Of a DNA stretch of 64,000 nt, positions 42,726-51,853 are shown piece by piece; position 1 is the stretch's first letter; every line of letters begins with the position of its first letter. Source of the stretch: Afipia sp. GAS231 (lineage in GTDB: Bacteria > Pseudomonadota > Alphaproteobacteria > Rhizobiales > Xanthobacteraceae). Made by a program: the position numbers and the translations under genes. The notes under the pieces are model-generated. The model made no database searches. It was not told the DNA's origin and was given only the letters and a program-made list of their open reading frames with translations. The stretch lies in the NCBI RefSeq assembly GCF_900103365.1, contig NZ_LT629703.1:3038001-3102000 (forward strand), in the 5' to 3' direction.

Positions 42726-43657
42726 CAGGCGAGCCGCGCCGGCGGCTTCAGCGGCGTGCCGCGCAGGAAATCCGCCGACTTCATCGGCGCCTTGCCTGCA
42801 CGCTGCAGTTCCAGAATCCGGATCGCGCCGTCGGCGCAGGCAATCGTCAGGCGATCGTCGAGCACATCGCCCGGCCCGCCCTGCCCCTTGGCCGGTTCGC
42901 ATCGCAGGATCTTCAGACGCGCCGGCTCACCATCCGTCGCGAGTTCGCACCACGCGCCGGGAAACGGCGACAGCCCGTGAATGTGGCGCAGCACTTCGTG
43001 CGACGATTTGTTCCAGCCGATCCGCGCTTCTGATTTATCGATCTTGGCGGCGTAGGTGACGCCTTGTTCGCTCTGCTTCGCAAACTGCAATCCGCCGCGC
43101 GCCAGTGCTGCCATCGCGCGCACCATCAGGTCGGCGCCGAGCGGCGCCAGCGCATCGTGCAGGTCGGACGCCGTCATCTTGTCCGTGATCGCCAGCCGCT
43201 CGGCCATCGCGACGTCGCCGGTGTCGAGGCCGGCATCCATCTTCATCACCATCACGCCGGACTCGGCATCGCCGGCCATGATGGCCCGGTTGATCGGCGC
43301 CGCGCCACGCCAGCGCGGCAGCAGCGAGCCGTGCAGGTTGAAGCACCCGAGCGGCGGCGCATCCAGAATAGCCTGCGGCAGGATCATGCCGTAGGCGACG
43401 ACGACGGCGGCATCGGCCTGGTGCTTGCGGAATTCGTCGAGCGCTTCCGCGGTCTTCAGCGTCTTCGGCGTCAGCACCGGTATATTGAGCCGCCGCGCTT
43501 CCTGCTCGACCGGCGTCGGTTGCAGTTTCATGCCGCGGCCGGCCGGCTTCGGCGCGCGGGTATAGACCGCCACGACCTCATGGCCATGGGCGACGAGCTC
43601 CAGCAGCGTCGGCACCGCGAAATCGGGCGTGCCCATGAAGATCAGGCGGAGAGGCAT
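42725..43657 (-). CDS. fmt: methionyl-tRNA formyltransferase
   Basis: A 310-residue enzyme. '[18 protein letters not shown]' opens the Rossmann-like catalytic domain, and the formyl-folate site is '[27 protein letters not shown]' with the SLLP loop. The C-terminal tRNA-binding domain starts near residue 205. It formylates initiator Met-tRNA. It is second in the def-fmt-truA order on this strand; def removes the formyl group later. Confidence 0.97.
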   Translation of the reverse strand: MPLRLIFMGTPDFAVPTLLELVAHGHEVVAVYTRAPKPAGRGMKLQPTPVEQEARRLNIPVLTPKTLKTAEALDEFRKHQADAAVVVAYGMILPQAILDAPPLGCFNLHGSLLPRWRGAAPINRAIMAGDAESGVMVMKMDAGLDTGDVAMAERLAITDKMTASDLHDALAPLGADLMVRAMAALARGGLQFAKQSEQGVTYAAKIDKSEARIGWNKSSHEVLRHIHGLSPFPGAWCELATDGEPARLKILRCEPAKGQGGPGDVLDDRLTIACADGAIRILELQRAGKAPMKSADFLRGTPLKPPARLA

Positions 43658-43691
43658 TTAGTTGGGTGTCCTGCGGACGTTCAATTTACTC

Positions 43692-43781
43692 CGTCATGGC
43701 CGGGCTTGTCCCGGCCATCCACGTCTTTGACACAGCAAGAAAGGAAGGCGTGATGCCCGGGTCAAGCCCGGGCATGACAGC
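43692..43781. repeat. paired-hairpin intergenic repeat (CATGGCCGGGCTTG type)
   Basis: GTCATGGCCGGGCTTGTCCCGGCCAT on the left and ATGCCCGGGTCAAGCCCGGGCATGAC on the right form two GC-rich hairpins 25 bases apart. It occupies the whole gap between def and fmt. Confidence 0.8.
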
Positions 43782-43786
43782 GAGGC

Positions 43787-44314
43787 CTACTCCACCGCGC
43801 GCTTGGCGGCTTTGGTAAACTTCTTCAGCACGCGGTCGCGTTTCAGCTTCGATAGATAGTCCACGAACAGCACGCCATTGAGGTGATCGATCTCGTGCTG
43901 GATGCAGGTGGCGAACAGGCCGTCGGCGTCTTCCTCGTGCACCTTGCCGTCGAGGTCGGTGAAGCGAATGCGCACCTGGGCCGGACGCTCGACTTCCTCG
44001 TAATATTCGGGGATCGAGAGGCAGCCCTCCTCGTAGACCGACAGCTCTTCCGACGACGAGACGATTTCCGGATTGATGAAGACGCGCGGCCGTGGCGTGG
44101 TCTCGCCGTCCTCATCGCGCTTGGCGAGGTCCATGGTGATCAACCGCAGCGGTTGCGCGACCTGGATCGCCGCCAGCCCGATGCCGGGCGCGTCGTACAT
44201 GGTCTCCAACATGTCGTCGGCAAGCTTGCGGATCTCCGCCGTCACCTTCTCGACGGGTTTGGAGACGAGCCGCAACTGCTTGTCCGGCAGGATGATGATT
44301 TCTCTAAGTGCCAT
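43787..44314 (-). CDS. def: peptide deformylase
   Basis: A 175-residue iron-dependent hydrolase. All three motifs are present: GIGLAAIQV (GxGLAAxQ), EGCLSIP (EGCLS with the metal Cys) and QHEIDHLNG (HExDH). It removes the formyl group from nascent proteins. The start at 44314 ([11 protein letters not shown]) is standard; the longer frame from 44350 adds 12 residues. It is first gene of the def-fmt-truA group. Confidence 0.97.
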   Translation of the reverse strand: MALREIIILPDKQLRLVSKPVEKVTAEIRKLADDMLETMYDAPGIGLAAIQVAQPLRLITMDLAKRDEDGETTPRPRVFINPEIVSSSEELSVYEEGCLSIPEYYEEVERPAQVRIRFTDLDGKVHEEDADGLFATCIQHEIDHLNGVLFVDYLSKLKRDRVLKKFTKAAKRAVE

Positions 44315-44484
44315 ATCGCGCGATTTAAGCTGCCGGTTTGCCGGGGTCAATGCGCCGACGAACCTGTTAAGGCGGCCTTAACCATGATTTTTAGGGTTTT
44401 GTTAACCACGAAAATCAACCTCCCGTTAACCATAAATGTTCCCTCTTCGTTCGCTATGGCGCCCGAATCGGTTACAAGGCGTGC

Positions 44485-45693
44485 ATGAACGAGATTCTTT
44501 TCATCGTCGGCGACCTGCCGATTCACGTTGGTGAGGCCCTGATCGGCTTTGGCGCGCTCGCGCTGGTGCTGCTGCTGGTGATCGCCATCGTCATTGCCCG
44601 TTCGGGCCGCCGCGGTGCGGAACTGGCGATGGCGCAGGCGATCCGCGCCGACGAACTGGAGGAGCGCCTCAGCGAAATGCTGCAGGCGCAGAACCAGTCC
44701 ACCGGCAGAGTCGACGCCATGGCGCAGGCGCTGGCCGGCCGCCAGGCCGAGATGGCGCGTGCGGTCAACGAACGGCTGGATTCGGTGACCCACCGCGTCG
44801 GCCAGTCGATGGAGCAGACCACCCGCAACACGATGGATAGCTTGCGCGTGCTGCACGAGCGGCTCGGCATCATCGACAACGCGCACAAGAATCTTACTGA
44901 CCTGACGTCGCAGGTGACGACGTTGCGCGACGTGCTCGCCAACAAGCAGTCGCGCGGCGCCTTCGGCCAGGCGCGGATGGAGGCGATCGTCCAGGACGGC
45001 ATGCCGATGGGTAGTTACGAATTCCAGCACACGCTCTCGACCGGCAAGCGGCCGGATTGCGTGGTGTTCCTGCCCGACCAGCGGCCGTTGTGCATCGACG
45101 CCAAGTTTCCGCTGGAAGCCGTCACCGCGCTGCATGACGCGCGCACCGACGACGAGAAGAAATTCGCCGCCCAGCGGCTGCGCAACGACGTCATGAAGCA
45201 TGTCAGCGACATCGCCGAGAAATACCTGATCACCGGCGAGACCCAGGATACCGCGCTGATGTTCGTGCCGTCGGAATCGGTCTACGCCGAAATCCACGAC
45301 GGTTTCGACGACGTGATCCAGAAGGCCTACCGCGCCCGTGTCGTGCTGGTATCGCCCTCGCTGTTGATGCTGGCGATCCAGGTGATGCAGCAGATCCTGA
45401 AGGACGCGCGGATGCGCGACGCCGCCGACCAGATCCGCACCGAAGTGCTCAACCTCGGCGACGACCTCGGCCGTCTGCGCGACCGCGTGCTGAAGCTGCA
45501 GAAGCACTTTGGCGACGCCAACGAGGACGTCCGGCAAATCCTGATCTCCGCCGACAAGATCGAAAAGCGCGCGGGGCGGATCGAGGAACTCGATTTCAGC
45601 AAGCCCGACGCACCCGCCGAGCTGCCGCGCGCGGTCAAGCCGGCTGCGCCGGAGCTGTTTCCCCTGCCGCGCAAGCTGCAGGCGGGGGAGTAG
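44485..45693 (+). CDS. rmuC: DNA recombination protein RmuC
   Basis: A 402-residue protein. An N-terminal membrane helix (about 16-38) is followed by a long coiled coil (about 45-150: 'ELEERLSEMLQAQNQSTGRVDAMAQ...') and the RmuC nuclease-like domain ('GAFGQARMEAIVQDGMP', 'RPDCVVFLPDQRPLCIDAKFPLEAV', 'MFVPSESVYAEIHD', 'LVSPSLLMLAIQVMQQI'). RmuC limits DNA inversion at short repeats and acts in double-strand break repair. Divergent from def. Confidence 0.95.
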   Translation: MNEILFIVGDLPIHVGEALIGFGALALVLLLVIAIVIARSGRRGAELAMAQAIRADELEERLSEMLQAQNQSTGRVDAMAQALAGRQAEMARAVNERLDSVTHRVGQSMEQTTRNTMDSLRVLHERLGIIDNAHKNLTDLTSQVTTLRDVLANKQSRGAFGQARMEAIVQDGMPMGSYEFQHTLSTGKRPDCVVFLPDQRPLCIDAKFPLEAVTALHDARTDDEKKFAAQRLRNDVMKHVSDIAEKYLITGETQDTALMFVPSESVYAEIHDGFDDVIQKAYRARVVLVSPSLLMLAIQVMQQILKDARMRDAADQIRTEVLNLGDDLGRLRDRVLKLQKHFGDANEDVRQILISADKIEKRAGRIEELDFSKPDAPAELPRAVKPAAPELFPLPRKLQAGE

Positions 45694-45730
45694 TGCGGGT
45701 TTGAGTTTAGCTTACGCCGCATACTAAGCT

Positions 45731-45776
45731 GTCATCGCCCGGCTTGACCGGGCGGCCCAGTATCCCAGAGACCGTA
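45731..45776. repeat. half of a paired-hairpin repeat, upstream of GIY-YIG gene
   Basis: GTCATCGCCCGGCTTGACCG...GGCGGCCCAGTATCCCAGAG is one hairpin arm with the CCAGTA end. The usual second arm is missing; the GIY-YIG start codon follows two bases later. Confidence 0.75.
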
Positions 45777-45777
45777 G

Positions 45778-46080
45778 ATGGGAGCGCGCAGTTATTACGT
45801 CTACATCCTGGCGAGCCGCATCGGCGGTACGCTGTACATCGGTGTAACCAATGACATCATTCGACGGGTCGGCGAACATCGCCTGGAATTGACCAAGGGC
45901 TTCACGAAGAAATATGAAGTCCACAAACTCGTCTATTTCGAGCAATTCGATGACATCGAAAATGCGATCAAGCGCGAGAAACGACTGAAGAAGTGGAATC
46001 GAGCGTGGAAAGTTCGTCTCATCGAAGAACTCAATCCGAATTGGGATGATCTCTATTCCGGCATCGCGGGTCCTCCTTAG
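45778..46080 (+). CDS. GIY-YIG nuclease-like protein (UPF0213/YhbQ group)
   Basis: A 100-residue single-domain protein. 'YYVYILASRIGGTLYIGVTNDIIRRVGEHR' contains the GIY-YIG core (YVY...LYIG), the conserved Arg and His, and 'HKLVYFEQFDDIENAIKREKRLKKWNRAWKVRLIEELNPNWDDL' with the metal-binding Glu in AIKREK. Stand-alone members have poorly known nuclease roles. It is bracketed by a half repeat on the left and a full paired-hairpin repeat on the right, an unusual setting. Confidence 0.9.
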   Translation: MGARSYYVYILASRIGGTLYIGVTNDIIRRVGEHRLELTKGFTKKYEVHKLVYFEQFDDIENAIKREKRLKKWNRAWKVRLIEELNPNWDDLYSGIAGPP

Positions 46081-46106
46081 TTGTCCGTCGCACCCCCGCA
46101 CTCCCT

Positions 46107-46206
46107 GTCATACCCCGCGAAGGCGGGGTATCCAGTAATCTGAGGCGTTCATTATTGACCATAGGCTTCGCGGAATACTGGATCGTCCGCCTTCGCGGAC
46201 GATGAC
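46107..46206. repeat. paired-hairpin intergenic repeat
   Basis: GTCATACCCCGCGAAGGCGGGGTATCCAGTA on the left and TACTGGATCGTCCGCCTTCGCGGACGATGAC on the right, with a 35-base centre. Full member of the family, 27 bases after the GIY-YIG stop. Confidence 0.85.
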
Positions 46207-46243
46207 AGCGTAAATTGGGGCCCGAATCTGCTAACACCCTTCC

Positions 46244-47593
46244 ATGAGCCCACCTGAAACCACACCACAACCCGCCACCTCCTGGCGCGACAGCTTGGCC
46301 GTCTATCTGCAGCCTCGCGTCCTGATCGTGCTGCTGCTCGGCTTTTCCTCCGGGCTGCCGCTGGCGCTTTCGGGGTCGACGCTATTGGTGTGGATGCGCG
46401 AGTCCGGGGTCGATCTCGGCACCATCGGGCTGTTTGCGCTGGTCGGCACGCCCTACACGCTGAAATTCCTGTGGGCGCCGCTGGTCGATGCGCTGCATGT
46501 GCCGTTGTTCACGCGCGCGTTCGGCCGCCGCCGCGGCTGGCTGCTGTTTTCGCAACTGCTGCTGATTGTCGCGATCCTGCTGCTGGCGCTGACGGACCCG
46601 GCGCGCTCGCCGCTGTTCGTCGCCCTCGGCGCGCTGCTGGTCGCGACGATGTCCTCGACGCAGGACATCGTGGTCGACGCGTTCAGGGTCGAAAGCCTGC
46701 CGGAGAGCGAACAGGCCGCCGGCATGGCGTCCTACGTCGCGGCCTATCGCATCGGCATGCTGGTCTCGACCGCGGGCGCGCTGTTCATCGTTTCGGGATT
46801 TGAAGGCACCGGCCTGCCGCGCAGCACGGCCTGGATGTGGGGCTATGTGGTGATGGCGGCGCTGGTCTTGATCGGCACCATCACCGCATTGGTTGCGACC
46901 GAGCCCGAGCAATCCGCCCGCGCGGAGGCCGCCACGCGCACCGAAACGGCGTTCGCCCGCGTGATGCATGCCGCGGTCGGCGCGTTCTCCGAATTCCTGA
47001 CCCGGCGCGACGCGCTGGCCGCGCTGGCTTTCGTGGTGCTGTTCAAATTCACCGACGCGTTTTCCGGCACCATGACCGCGCCGTTCGTGATCGATCTCGG
47101 TTTCACCCGCAACGACTATGCCGCCATCGTCAAGGGCGTCGGGCTGGCGGCGACCTTGATCGGCGGTTTTGCCGGCGGCTTCGTGGCGCGGCGCTATTCG
47201 CTGGCGGCTTCTCTCTGGATCGGCGGCGTGCTGCAGGCGGTCGCCAACCTCTCGTTCTCCTGGCTGGCGATTGTCGGTGTCAATCAATGGGCGCTGGCGT
47301 TCGCGATCACGGCGGAAAATTTCACCAGCGCCATCGGCACCGTGATCTTTGTCGCCTATCTGTCGGCGCTGTGCCGAAATCCGCTGCACACCGCGACACA
47401 ATACGCGTTGCTGACGGCGCTGGCCGCGGTGGGACGAACGTATCTGTCGTCGGGCGCCGGCTATGTGGCGAAGGCGACCGGGTGGCCGGCATTCTTTGCG
47501 ATCTGCGTCGTGGTCGCCGTGCCGAGCCTGATCCTGCTGACCTGGCTTCAGCGGCGCGGCCATTTTGCGTCGCTGGGGCCGGTGAAGGTTTGA
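46244..47593 (+). CDS. ampG: AmpG-family muropeptide MFS transporter
   Basis: A 449-residue, 12-helix major-facilitator protein. 'LLLGFSSGLPLALSGSTLLVWMRESGVDLGTIGLFALVGTPYTLKFLWAPLVDAL' and 'GRRRGWLLFSQLLL' and 'SSTQDIVVDAFRVESL' are characteristic AmpG segments. It imports anhydro-muropeptides for cell-wall recycling. Most AmpG are longer (14 helices); this shorter form is common in alphaproteobacteria. Stands alone between repeats. Confidence 0.88.
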   Translation: MSPPETTPQPATSWRDSLAVYLQPRVLIVLLLGFSSGLPLALSGSTLLVWMRESGVDLGTIGLFALVGTPYTLKFLWAPLVDALHVPLFTRAFGRRRGWLLFSQLLLIVAILLLALTDPARSPLFVALGALLVATMSSTQDIVVDAFRVESLPESEQAAGMASYVAAYRIGMLVSTAGALFIVSGFEGTGLPRSTAWMWGYVVMAALVLIGTITALVATEPEQSARAEAATRTETAFARVMHAAVGAFSEFLTRRDALAALAFVVLFKFTDAFSGTMTAPFVIDLGFTRNDYAAIVKGVGLAATLIGGFAGGFVARRYSLAASLWIGGVLQAVANLSFSWLAIVGVNQWALAFAITAENFTSAIGTVIFVAYLSALCRNPLHTATQYALLTALAAVGRTYLSSGAGYVAKATGWPAFFAICVVVAVPSLILLTWLQRRGHFASLGPVKV

Positions 47594-47599
47594 TCTTGC

Positions 47600-47676
47600 A
47601 GGGTGGATTAGGCGAAGCCGTAACCCACCGCGACGCGTACAAGGATGGTGGGTTACGGCTTCGCCTAACCCACCCT
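47600..47676. repeat. long inverted repeat between ampG and 47694 gene
   Basis: GGGTGGATTAGGCGAAGCCG-TAACCCACC and GGTGGGTTACGGCTTCGCCT-AACCCACCC are nearly complementary 29-base arms around a 17-base loop. Not the same sequence family as the GTCAT...ATGAC repeats. It lies between the convergent ampG and the 47694 gene and could terminate both. Confidence 0.8.
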
Positions 47677-47693
47677 ACGATTCCGGCGCAACC

Positions 47694-48134
47694 TCAATGC
47701 TTGGTCACCACGCTCCACTTCGTGATGACGGCTTCGCTCATCTGCCCGGCGTCCTGCGCGCAGGCGACCTCGTCGACCTTCACCGAAATTTCCTTGCCGA
47801 TGAAATTCTTCAACTGCGCCGCCTGCGCGTCGCTGTTGGTGATGAGCTGGAAAGTTTCGGGCCCGGTCTCGAGATTGCAGAGCCCGTTCGGCGGCGGCAG
47901 CCGGCGCGGCTCGCTGGTCACCTGGAAGCTATTGATCTTGGTGCCACGTTTGCCGCCACGAACTTTCATGGCGCTGAGTTCCCCCGACAGCACGTCGCCG
48001 GCGTTGATCGGCTTGCCGGCCTTCGCCGGTGCAGGCTCGGGCTCGGCCTTCTGCGCCCATGCGGAAGGCGCAGCGAGGGCCACGGCCACCATCGCCGCAA
48101 AGCTGGAGCGCTTGCCGAATCGTCGTTTCGTCAT
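47694..48134 (-). CDS. exported hypothetical protein
   Basis: A 146-residue protein with a clear signal peptide (FAAMVAVALAAPSAWA-Q), a Pro/Ala-rich linker and a C-terminal domain with two cysteines (GLCNLET, VACAQDAG) likely to form a disulfide in the periplasm. 'VLSGELSAMKVRGGKRGTKINSFQVTSEPRRLP' is a distinctive motif. I do not recognise its family. It is downstream of recR on the same strand with 24 bases between. Confidence 0.8.
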   Translation of the reverse strand: MTKRRFGKRSSFAAMVAVALAAPSAWAQKAEPEPAPAKAGKPINAGDVLSGELSAMKVRGGKRGTKINSFQVTSEPRRLPPPNGLCNLETGPETFQLITNSDAQAAQLKNFIGKEISVKVDEVACAQDAGQMSEAVITKWSVVTKH

Positions 48135-48158
48135 GTCGATCAGTTCCGTCTATGATGG

Positions 48159-48764
48159 TTAGAACAGTGTTCGCTGCCGCATGGCTGCGGATAGCGTACC
48201 TTCATCGAGATAATCAAGCTCGCCGCCGACGGGAACTCCGTGGGCGAGCCGTGTCACCCGGACGTTGGCTTCCTGCAACAAATCCGTGATGTAGTGCGCG
48301 GTGGTCTGGCCATCCACCGTGGCGTTTAGCGCCAGAATGATCTCGCTGACCTGCGAATCGTGTGCGCGCGCCACCAGCGCGTCGATGGTCAGATCCTGCG
48401 GACCGACCCCGTCGAGCGGCGACAGCGTGGCGCCGAGCACGTGGTAGCGGCCATTGGTCGCATTGGCCCGTTCCAGCGCCCACAAATCCGCGACGTCGGC
48501 GACCACCACGATGATGGAGCCGTCACGCTTCGGATCGGTGCACACCGTGCAGGGGTTCTGCGTGTCGATGTTGCCGCAGGTCTTGCAAACCTGAATCTTG
48601 TCGATCGCGACCTGCAGCGCGCCGGCCAGCGGCGTCATCAGCGCCTCGCGCTTCTTGATCAGATGCAGGGCCGCGCGCCGCGCCGAACGCGGCCCGAGGC
48701 CCGGCAGCCGCGCCAGCAACTGGATCAGACGTTCGATTTCGGGGCCGGCAACCGCAGAAGCCAT
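48159..48764 (-). CDS. recR: recombination mediator protein RecR
   Basis: A 201-residue protein. The helix-hairpin-helix '[27 protein letters not shown]', zinc finger '[16 protein letters not shown]' and Toprim domain ('[15 protein letters not shown]', '[19 protein letters not shown]') are in order. It loads RecA with RecFO at single-stranded gaps. It is last of the dnaX-ybaB-recR group. Confidence 0.97.
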   Translation of the reverse strand: MASAVAGPEIERLIQLLARLPGLGPRSARRAALHLIKKREALMTPLAGALQVAIDKIQVCKTCGNIDTQNPCTVCTDPKRDGSIIVVVADVADLWALERANATNGRYHVLGATLSPLDGVGPQDLTIDALVARAHDSQVSEIILALNATVDGQTTAHYITDLLQEANVRVTRLAHGVPVGGELDYLDEGTLSAAMRQRTLF

Positions 48765-48801
48765 TTCAGGTGAGACCGTGTATTTCAGGAAGACCTGGCA
48801 C

Positions 48802-49122
48802 TCAAGTAAGACCCAGGCCGGGTGGCAGGCCGAGCCCGCCGGTCAGCGCCTGCATCTTTTCCTGCATCGCCGCCTCGGCCTTGCGGCGCGCGTCGTTATG
48901 CGCGGTCACCAGCAGGTCCTCGAGCACTTCGCGTTCCTCGGCCTTCATCAGCGACGGGTCGATTTTGACGCCTTTAACTTCCATCTTCGCGGTCATGCGC
49001 ACGGCGACCAGTCCGCCGCCGGAAACGCCCTCGACCTCGACATGGCCGAGCTCTTCCTGCATCGCCTGCATCTTGGATTGCAGTTGCGCCGCCTGCTTCA
49101 TCATGCCGAGAAAATCAGCCAT
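48802..49122 (-). CDS. ybaB: nucleoid-associated protein EbfC/YbaB
   Basis: A 106-residue small DNA-binding protein: '[59 protein letters not shown]' and '[24 protein letters not shown]' are the family pattern. The tweezer-like dimer binds DNA without strong sequence preference. It lies between dnaX and recR, the usual order, 37 bases upstream of recR. Confidence 0.96.
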   Translation of the reverse strand: MADFLGMMKQAAQLQSKMQAMQEELGHVEVEGVSGGGLVAVRMTAKMEVKGVKIDPSLMKAEEREVLEDLLVTAHNDARRKAEAAMQEKMQALTGGLGLPPGLGLT

Positions 49123-49149
49123 CTTGTTTCCTTAGGATACGCCTATCGA

Positions 49150-51012
49150 TCAATCGTCGTCGCTGTCGGAACTCTCGGCCGGGTCTTCCCCGGTAGCATC
49201 GGATTCCGGCGGCTCGGCGGCAAGCTTGCGCACTTCGACGACCTTGGCGCCGGGAAACCGCGCCAGCACCTCCTGCACGCGCGGATCGGCCTCCGCGGCG
49301 CGGGCGTACTCGTTCTTCCGGACTTCATTCTGCGAACGCAGCGTCGGTTCGCCGGCCTCGTTGGACACGATCACGGTCCAGCGCCGCCCGGTCCATTGTT
49401 CGAGCTTGCGGGAGAGATCGTTGACCAGCCCACGCGCCGCGTTGCGTTCCAGCGCCACTTCGAGCCGGCCATCCTCGATGCGGACCAGCCGCATGTCGGA
49501 TTCCAGCGCCGTCTTGGCCATGATGTCGCGCTTCTCGCCGGCCAGGGCGACGAGTTGCGGAAAGGTCGTGATCCGCAGCGCCGGCGCGGCATTCGTCTCC
49601 GGCTGCGGCGCCATCATCTGCGGGCGCGCGGACGCTTCGGCGCCGCTTCGCGGTGACGTCGGCATGCGCATCGGCGAGGAAGACATCGACGAAGCTGCGG
49701 ACGAAGAGGACGATGCGGTCGAAGCCGGTGCCGATCGCAACGACGCCGAAGAGCTGGCGGCAGCCTGCGCGCCGCCGCCGTTCTGCTCGATCATCCGGAT
49801 CACCTCATCCGGCGTCGGCAGGTCGGCGACATAGGCGATGCGCACCAGCACCATTTCGGCCGCGGCCGCCGGCCGCGTCGCGGTCTGCACCTCGGCGATG
49901 CCCTTGAGCAGCATCTGCCACATCCGCGACAGCACCCGCATCGACAGTTTTGCCGCGAATTCGCGGGCGCGGACGCGCTCGGTTTCGCCGAACGCGACAT
50001 TGTCGGCGGTGGCCGGAACGATCTTCACCCGAGTGACGAAATTGACGAATTCGGCGAGATCGCTCAGCACCACAACCGGATCGGCGCCGACGTCGTATTG
50101 CGCGCGGAATTCGTTGAAGGCTGCGGCGATGTCGCCGCGCGCCAGCGAATCGAACAGGTCGATCACGCGGGTGCGATCGGCCAGCCCCAGCATCTGCCGC
50201 ACCGCGTCGGCGCGAACGGTGCCCGCCGCATGCGCAATCGCCTGGTCGAACAGCGACAGCGAATCGCGCACCGAGCCTTCGGCGGCACGGGCGATGATGC
50301 CGAGCGCCTCGGGTTCGACCTCGACGCCTTCCTTGGTGGCGATGTTGGACAGGTGTCCCATCAGCACGTCGGCCTCGACCCGGCGCAGGTCAAAACGCTG
50401 GCAGCGCGACAGCACCGTGACCGGAACTTTTCGGATTTCGGTGGTGGCGAACACGAACTTGGCGTGTTCCGGCGGCTCCTCCAGCGTCTTCAGGAAGGCG
50501 TTGAAGGCCGCGGTCGACAGCATGTGGACTTCGTCGATGATGTAGACCTTGTAGCGCGCGCTGGCCGGCGCGTAGCGCACGCTGTCGTTGATCTGGCGAA
50601 CATCGTCGACGCCGGTATGGGAGGCGGCGTCCATTTCCAGCACGTCCATGTGCCGGCTTTCCATGATCGCCTTACAGTGCACGCCGAGATCCGGCATGTG
50701 GATGGTCGGTCCCTTCACCGACCCGTCAGGCTTTTCGTAGTTCAGCGCGCGGGCGAGAATCCGCGCCGTGGTGGTCTTGCCGACCCCGCGGACGCCGGTC
50801 AGAATCCAGGCCTGCGGAATTCGCCCGGTTTCGAACGCATTCGAAACGGTGCGGACCATGGCCTCCTGGCCGATCAGGTCTTCGAAACTGGAGGGGCGGT
50901 ATTTGCGCGCCAGCACCCGGTAGGGCTTGGCCGCGTCAGGCTGACCGCCGAGCGCGAAACCGCCCTGGTTGGCGCCTTCGGGATCATCGGGGGGAGCGCC
51001 AGCATCACTCAT
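49150..51012 (-). CDS. dnaX: DNA polymerase III subunit gamma/tau
   Basis: A 620-residue clamp-loader ATPase. Walker A is GVRGVGKTTTARIL (about residues 73-86); 'IIDEVHMLSTAAFNAFLKTLEEPPEHAKFVFATTE' is Walker B and sensor 1; then the clamp-loader domains to about 375, a low-complexity Ser/Ala linker (about 415-465) and the tau C-terminal domain that contacts polymerase alpha. The usual four-cysteine zinc module is reduced to one cysteine (GVHCKAIMESR, Cys113). The SRP RNA gene lies just upstream. Confidence 0.97.
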   Translation of the reverse strand: MSDAGAPPDDPEGANQGGFALGGQPDAAKPYRVLARKYRPSSFEDLIGQEAMVRTVSNAFETGRIPQAWILTGVRGVGKTTTARILARALNYEKPDGSVKGPTIHMPDLGVHCKAIMESRHMDVLEMDAASHTGVDDVRQINDSVRYAPASARYKVYIIDEVHMLSTAAFNAFLKTLEEPPEHAKFVFATTEIRKVPVTVLSRCQRFDLRRVEADVLMGHLSNIATKEGVEVEPEALGIIARAAEGSVRDSLSLFDQAIAHAAGTVRADAVRQMLGLADRTRVIDLFDSLARGDIAAAFNEFRAQYDVGADPVVVLSDLAEFVNFVTRVKIVPATADNVAFGETERVRAREFAAKLSMRVLSRMWQMLLKGIAEVQTATRPAAAAEMVLVRIAYVADLPTPDEVIRMIEQNGGGAQAAASSSASLRSAPASTASSSSSAASSMSSSPMRMPTSPRSGAEASARPQMMAPQPETNAAPALRITTFPQLVALAGEKRDIMAKTALESDMRLVRIEDGRLEVALERNAARGLVNDLSRKLEQWTGRRWTVIVSNEAGEPTLRSQNEVRKNEYARAAEADPRVQEVLARFPGAKVVEVRKLAAEPPESDATGEDPAESSDSDDD

Positions 51013-51117
51013 CGGTCGATCCGCAATTGATTGTCTCTCAAGGCCGGCTTGCGGAACGGAACGAAATCAAGCGCACGGTACGAACTTGCCGCTTCCATGC
51101 GCTTTTCGCTCGAAAAA

Positions 51118-51212
51118 CAGGTAGGAGACTGACGAGCGACCCGATCCGGACCTCGTTAGGGCTGCTTCCTTCCGGACCTGACCCGGTTGGCGAGAGGCTC
51201 GTCCACCGCCAA
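51118..51212 (-). ncRNA. ffs: signal recognition particle RNA (4.5S, small type)
   Basis: The minus strand carries the universally conserved domain IV: GGTCAGGTCCGGAAGGAAGC-AGCCC. Flanking arms GACGAG and CTCGTC pair, and a T-run (51114-51118 on the opposite strand) follows the 3' end as a terminator. The 5' and 3' ends are estimated from pairing. It lies just upstream of dnaX on the same strand, the typical alphaproteobacterial order. Confidence 0.9.
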
Positions 51213-51294
51213 TCTCCCGGTCCTTATTTGGGGCCAAAAGGACCGGAAAGCAAGCGGGCTGGCTGGGTGGAACGGGCAGGAATTCCCCCATTTC

Positions 51295-51332
51295 GTCATG
51301 GCCGGGCTTGACCCGGCCATCCACGTCTTGCT
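51295..51332. repeat. half of a paired-hairpin repeat
   Basis: CGTCATGGCCGGGCTTGACC-CGGCCATCCACGTCTTG is one hairpin arm of the type at 43692-43781. No second arm is seen before the HIT gene. Confidence 0.65.
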
Positions 51333-51424
51333 TCTTCAGCCGCGTACAAAAGCCCGGGTCACCTAGCGATGTTGTTTGCGGGGCCAGTCTCTGCAAGGCT
51401 GCTAGAAAGATTAGAGAAAAAAAG

Positions 51425-51850
51425 ATGCCCTCTGACGCCTCCGACTGGTCGCTGCACTCCCAGCTCAAGAAAGACACCATCGACATCGGTGACCTGCCGC
51501 TGTGCCGGGTGCTGGTCATCAAGGACGCGCATTACCCGTGGCTGCTGCTGGTGCCGCGCCGGAACAATGCGGTTGAAATCATCGATCTCGACGAGGTCGC
51601 GCAAGCGCAGTTGATGACCGAAATCTCCCGGGTCGCGAAAGCGCTGAAGGAGGTCACCCAATGCGACAAGCTCAATATCGCAGCACTGGGCAACCTGGTG
51701 CCGCAACTCCATGTTCATGTCATCGCACGGCGCTCGAACGATGCCGCCTGGCCGCGTCCGGTCTGGGGCGTAATGCCGCCGCTGGCGCATGACGCCGAGG
51801 AAGTACAGAATTTCATCAGCGCACTTCGCCGCAAGATCTGGTTGGGTTGA
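51425..51850 (+). CDS. HIT-family hydrolase-like protein
   Basis: A 141-residue protein of the histidine-triad superfamily. The active-site segment 'LGNLVPQLHVHVIARRSNDAAWPRPVWG' holds two of the three histidines (QxHxH). The leading His of HxHxHxx is Gln, but the middle nucleophilic His is kept. 'DAHYPWLLLVPRRNNAVEIIDL' is the nucleotide-binding strand. Members of this branch hydrolyse nucleotide derivatives. Its stop is three bases before nudC, suggesting a functional pair in nucleotide clean-up. Confidence 0.88.
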   Translation: MPSDASDWSLHSQLKKDTIDIGDLPLCRVLVIKDAHYPWLLLVPRRNNAVEIIDLDEVAQAQLMTEISRVAKALKEVTQCDKLNIAALGNLVPQLHVHVIARRSNDAAWPRPVWGVMPPLAHDAEEVQNFISALRRKIWLG

Positions 51851-51853
51851 ATT

